NCBI GenBank assembly: GCA_937904375.1
Contig: CALDIG010000314.1
Location: forward strand, 1-6,654
Length of the DNA stretch: 6,654 bases
Direction of reading: 5' to 3'
Source of the DNA: an uncultured Prevotellaceae bacterium
GTDB taxonomy: Bacteria; Bacteroidota; Bacteroidia; Bacteroidales; Muribaculaceae
The notes beneath the pieces were generated by a model. It was not told the DNA's origin. It ran no database searches and saw only the letters and a list, made by a program, of their open reading frames with translations. Shown here one piece after another: positions 6,251 through 6,654 of this stretch. The position numbers and the translations under genes are program-made. Each line of letters starts with the position of its first letter. The first letter of the stretch is position 1.

Positions 6251-6276
6251 GTTTCGCAAGTTGTTAACTTGCACAA
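6251..6276 (-). repeat. Palindromic intergenic repeat, right copy (inverted)
   Basis: The reverse complement of this stretch matches 30-55 at 25 of 26 positions, including the 17-base core GCAAGTTAACAACTTGC (6256-6272 on the complementary strand). The two copies therefore flank the gene and its upstream region in opposite orientation, about 6.2 kb apart. This copy begins about 20 bases inside the transcript predicted from the leftward promoter match, so its hairpin could lie near the 5' end of that RNA. Confidence 0.7.
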
Positions 6277-6297
6277 ATAAATAATTGTTTCAGTGAG

Positions 6298-6328
6298 CAA
6301 AATTATACATTATAAATATACAAACAAA
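6298..6328 (-). promoter_or_regulatory. Bacteroides-type promoter match facing the large gene
   Basis: On the minus strand TTTG (6328-6325) is followed after 19 nt by TAATTTTG (6305-6298). This fits the Bacteroidota primary sigma consensus, a -33 TTTG and a -7 TAnnTTTG about 19-21 nt apart. It is the only exact TAnnTTTG I found on the minus strand between 5609 and 6345. Transcription would start near 6291 and run toward the large gene, giving a leader of roughly 680 nt that crosses all the repeats. The region is A/T-rich, so a chance match is possible, and a closer, weaker promoter may exist. Confidence 0.4.
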
Positions 6329-6654
6329 AAATACAGCCTCACATTTCAACTAAATGGCAAGATTTTCGGGCAAGATAAGTTATTTCCTAAACAAAACTAC
6401 GGAGAAGAAAAAGTTGCCAGCCAGCCATCTTCATAATAATCCCAAATCGGTCATCAGGCGACTATAGGTTGTTTTATTGTGTCCACTTGAAAAAGATGGG
6501 GTTCAAAAATCAAACGATTAGAAACTACCTGAATATCAGAAAACTAAAATTCGTTGAAATTAGTTTAATTAGTGTTTTTTAAAAAAGAGGCTCAGTTATT
6601 TTAGGCGTAATGGTCATTTTGCAGGATAAGAAGTGCATATAGTGGCTTTATTGG

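Larger units (their letters stand above)
5609..6654. other. Non-coding upstream region of about 1 kb, rich in repeats
   Basis: No convincing gene is present. Both strands have frequent stops, and the longest readable stretches are very short. The half nearest the gene (5690-6037) holds T-rich direct and inverted repeats described separately. The rest holds two 13-nt repeats (6061-6096), a palindromic element (6251-6276) and a leftward promoter match (6298-6328). From 6330 to the right edge I see no supported feature; a frame open from 6391 to 6582 on the plus strand and a 37-codon ATG frame (6354-6467) match nothing I know. No promoter-like sequence stands out in the last 150 bases before the start codon. 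Confidence 0.75.

Noticed and set aside
6354..6467. 37-codon ATG frame on the plus strand (begins MARFSGKISYF)
   Set aside because: It is short, resembles no family I recognise and lacks a plus-strand promoter match. It could be a remnant of a decayed gene, but nothing in the sequence proves it.
6391..6582. Stop-free plus-strand stretch with an internal ATG at 6496 (28 codons)
   Set aside because: Considered as a transposase relic because of its basic, Lys/Asn-rich translation. No conserved transposase motif or terminal repeats are visible, so a mobile-element call is unsupported.
6541..6586. AAACTAA and TTAGTTT arms followed by a T-run and TTTTTTAAAAAA, resembling a terminator
   Set aside because: The stem is only 7 bp and almost all A/T with a 12-nt loop, too weak for an intrinsic terminator, and no gene ends beside it.
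6600..6654. Minus-strand frame open from the right edge for 17 codons
   Set aside because: It could be the 3' end of a gene outside the window, but the visible residues are too few and not recognisable.

Overview
The window looks like a chromosomal segment of a Bacteroidales bacterium (phylum Bacteroidota), most likely a gut Muribaculaceae or Prevotellaceae member. Four things point there. The only gene encodes a very large exported protein built from ASH ('choice-of-anchor D')-type Ig-like repeats, with a C-terminal segment resembling a type IX secretion (T9SS) sorting domain. The start codon sits in an A/T-rich leader without a Shine-Dalgarno sequence. The one convincing promoter match is of the Bacteroides type (TTTG, 19 nt, TAnnTTTG). 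Overall base composition is intermediate. The exact genus cannot be read from the sequence.

Layout. Positions 1-55 hold a degenerate 7-bp tandem repeat running off the left edge and a palindromic element. Positions 56-211 are non-coding and contain a perfect 14-bp hairpin (155-187) placed as the transcription terminator of the gene. Positions 212-5608, minus strand, are a single 1798-residue gene. Positions 5609-6654 are about 1 kb without a convincing gene. This stretch holds a dense family of T-rich direct and inverted repeats (5690-6037), a pair of 13-nt direct repeats (6061-6096), a second inverted copy of the left-hand palindromic element (6251-6276), and a leftward promoter match (6298-6328).

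The protein has, in order: a signal peptide (1-25), a Tyr/Gly-rich beta module (27-196), ASH domain 1 (203-305), a second copy of the Tyr/Gly-rich module (309-472), a BACON/Ig-like domain (479-577), ASH domains 2 and 3 (580-677, 682-783), a long central and C-terminal region without recognised domains (786-1749), and a putative sorting domain (1750-1798). It is probably a secreted or surface-attached adhesin-like protein. No catalytic motif was seen.

The most notable observations are three. Base composition inside the gene is mosaic, with breaks matching domain boundaries, which suggests the N-terminal modules were shuffled in. A 26-bp element lies in inverted orientation on both sides of the gene. 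The upstream region is rich in repeats and would form a leader of roughly 680 nt if the matched promoter is the real one. No mobile-element gene, RNA gene, CRISPR array or defence system is visible.
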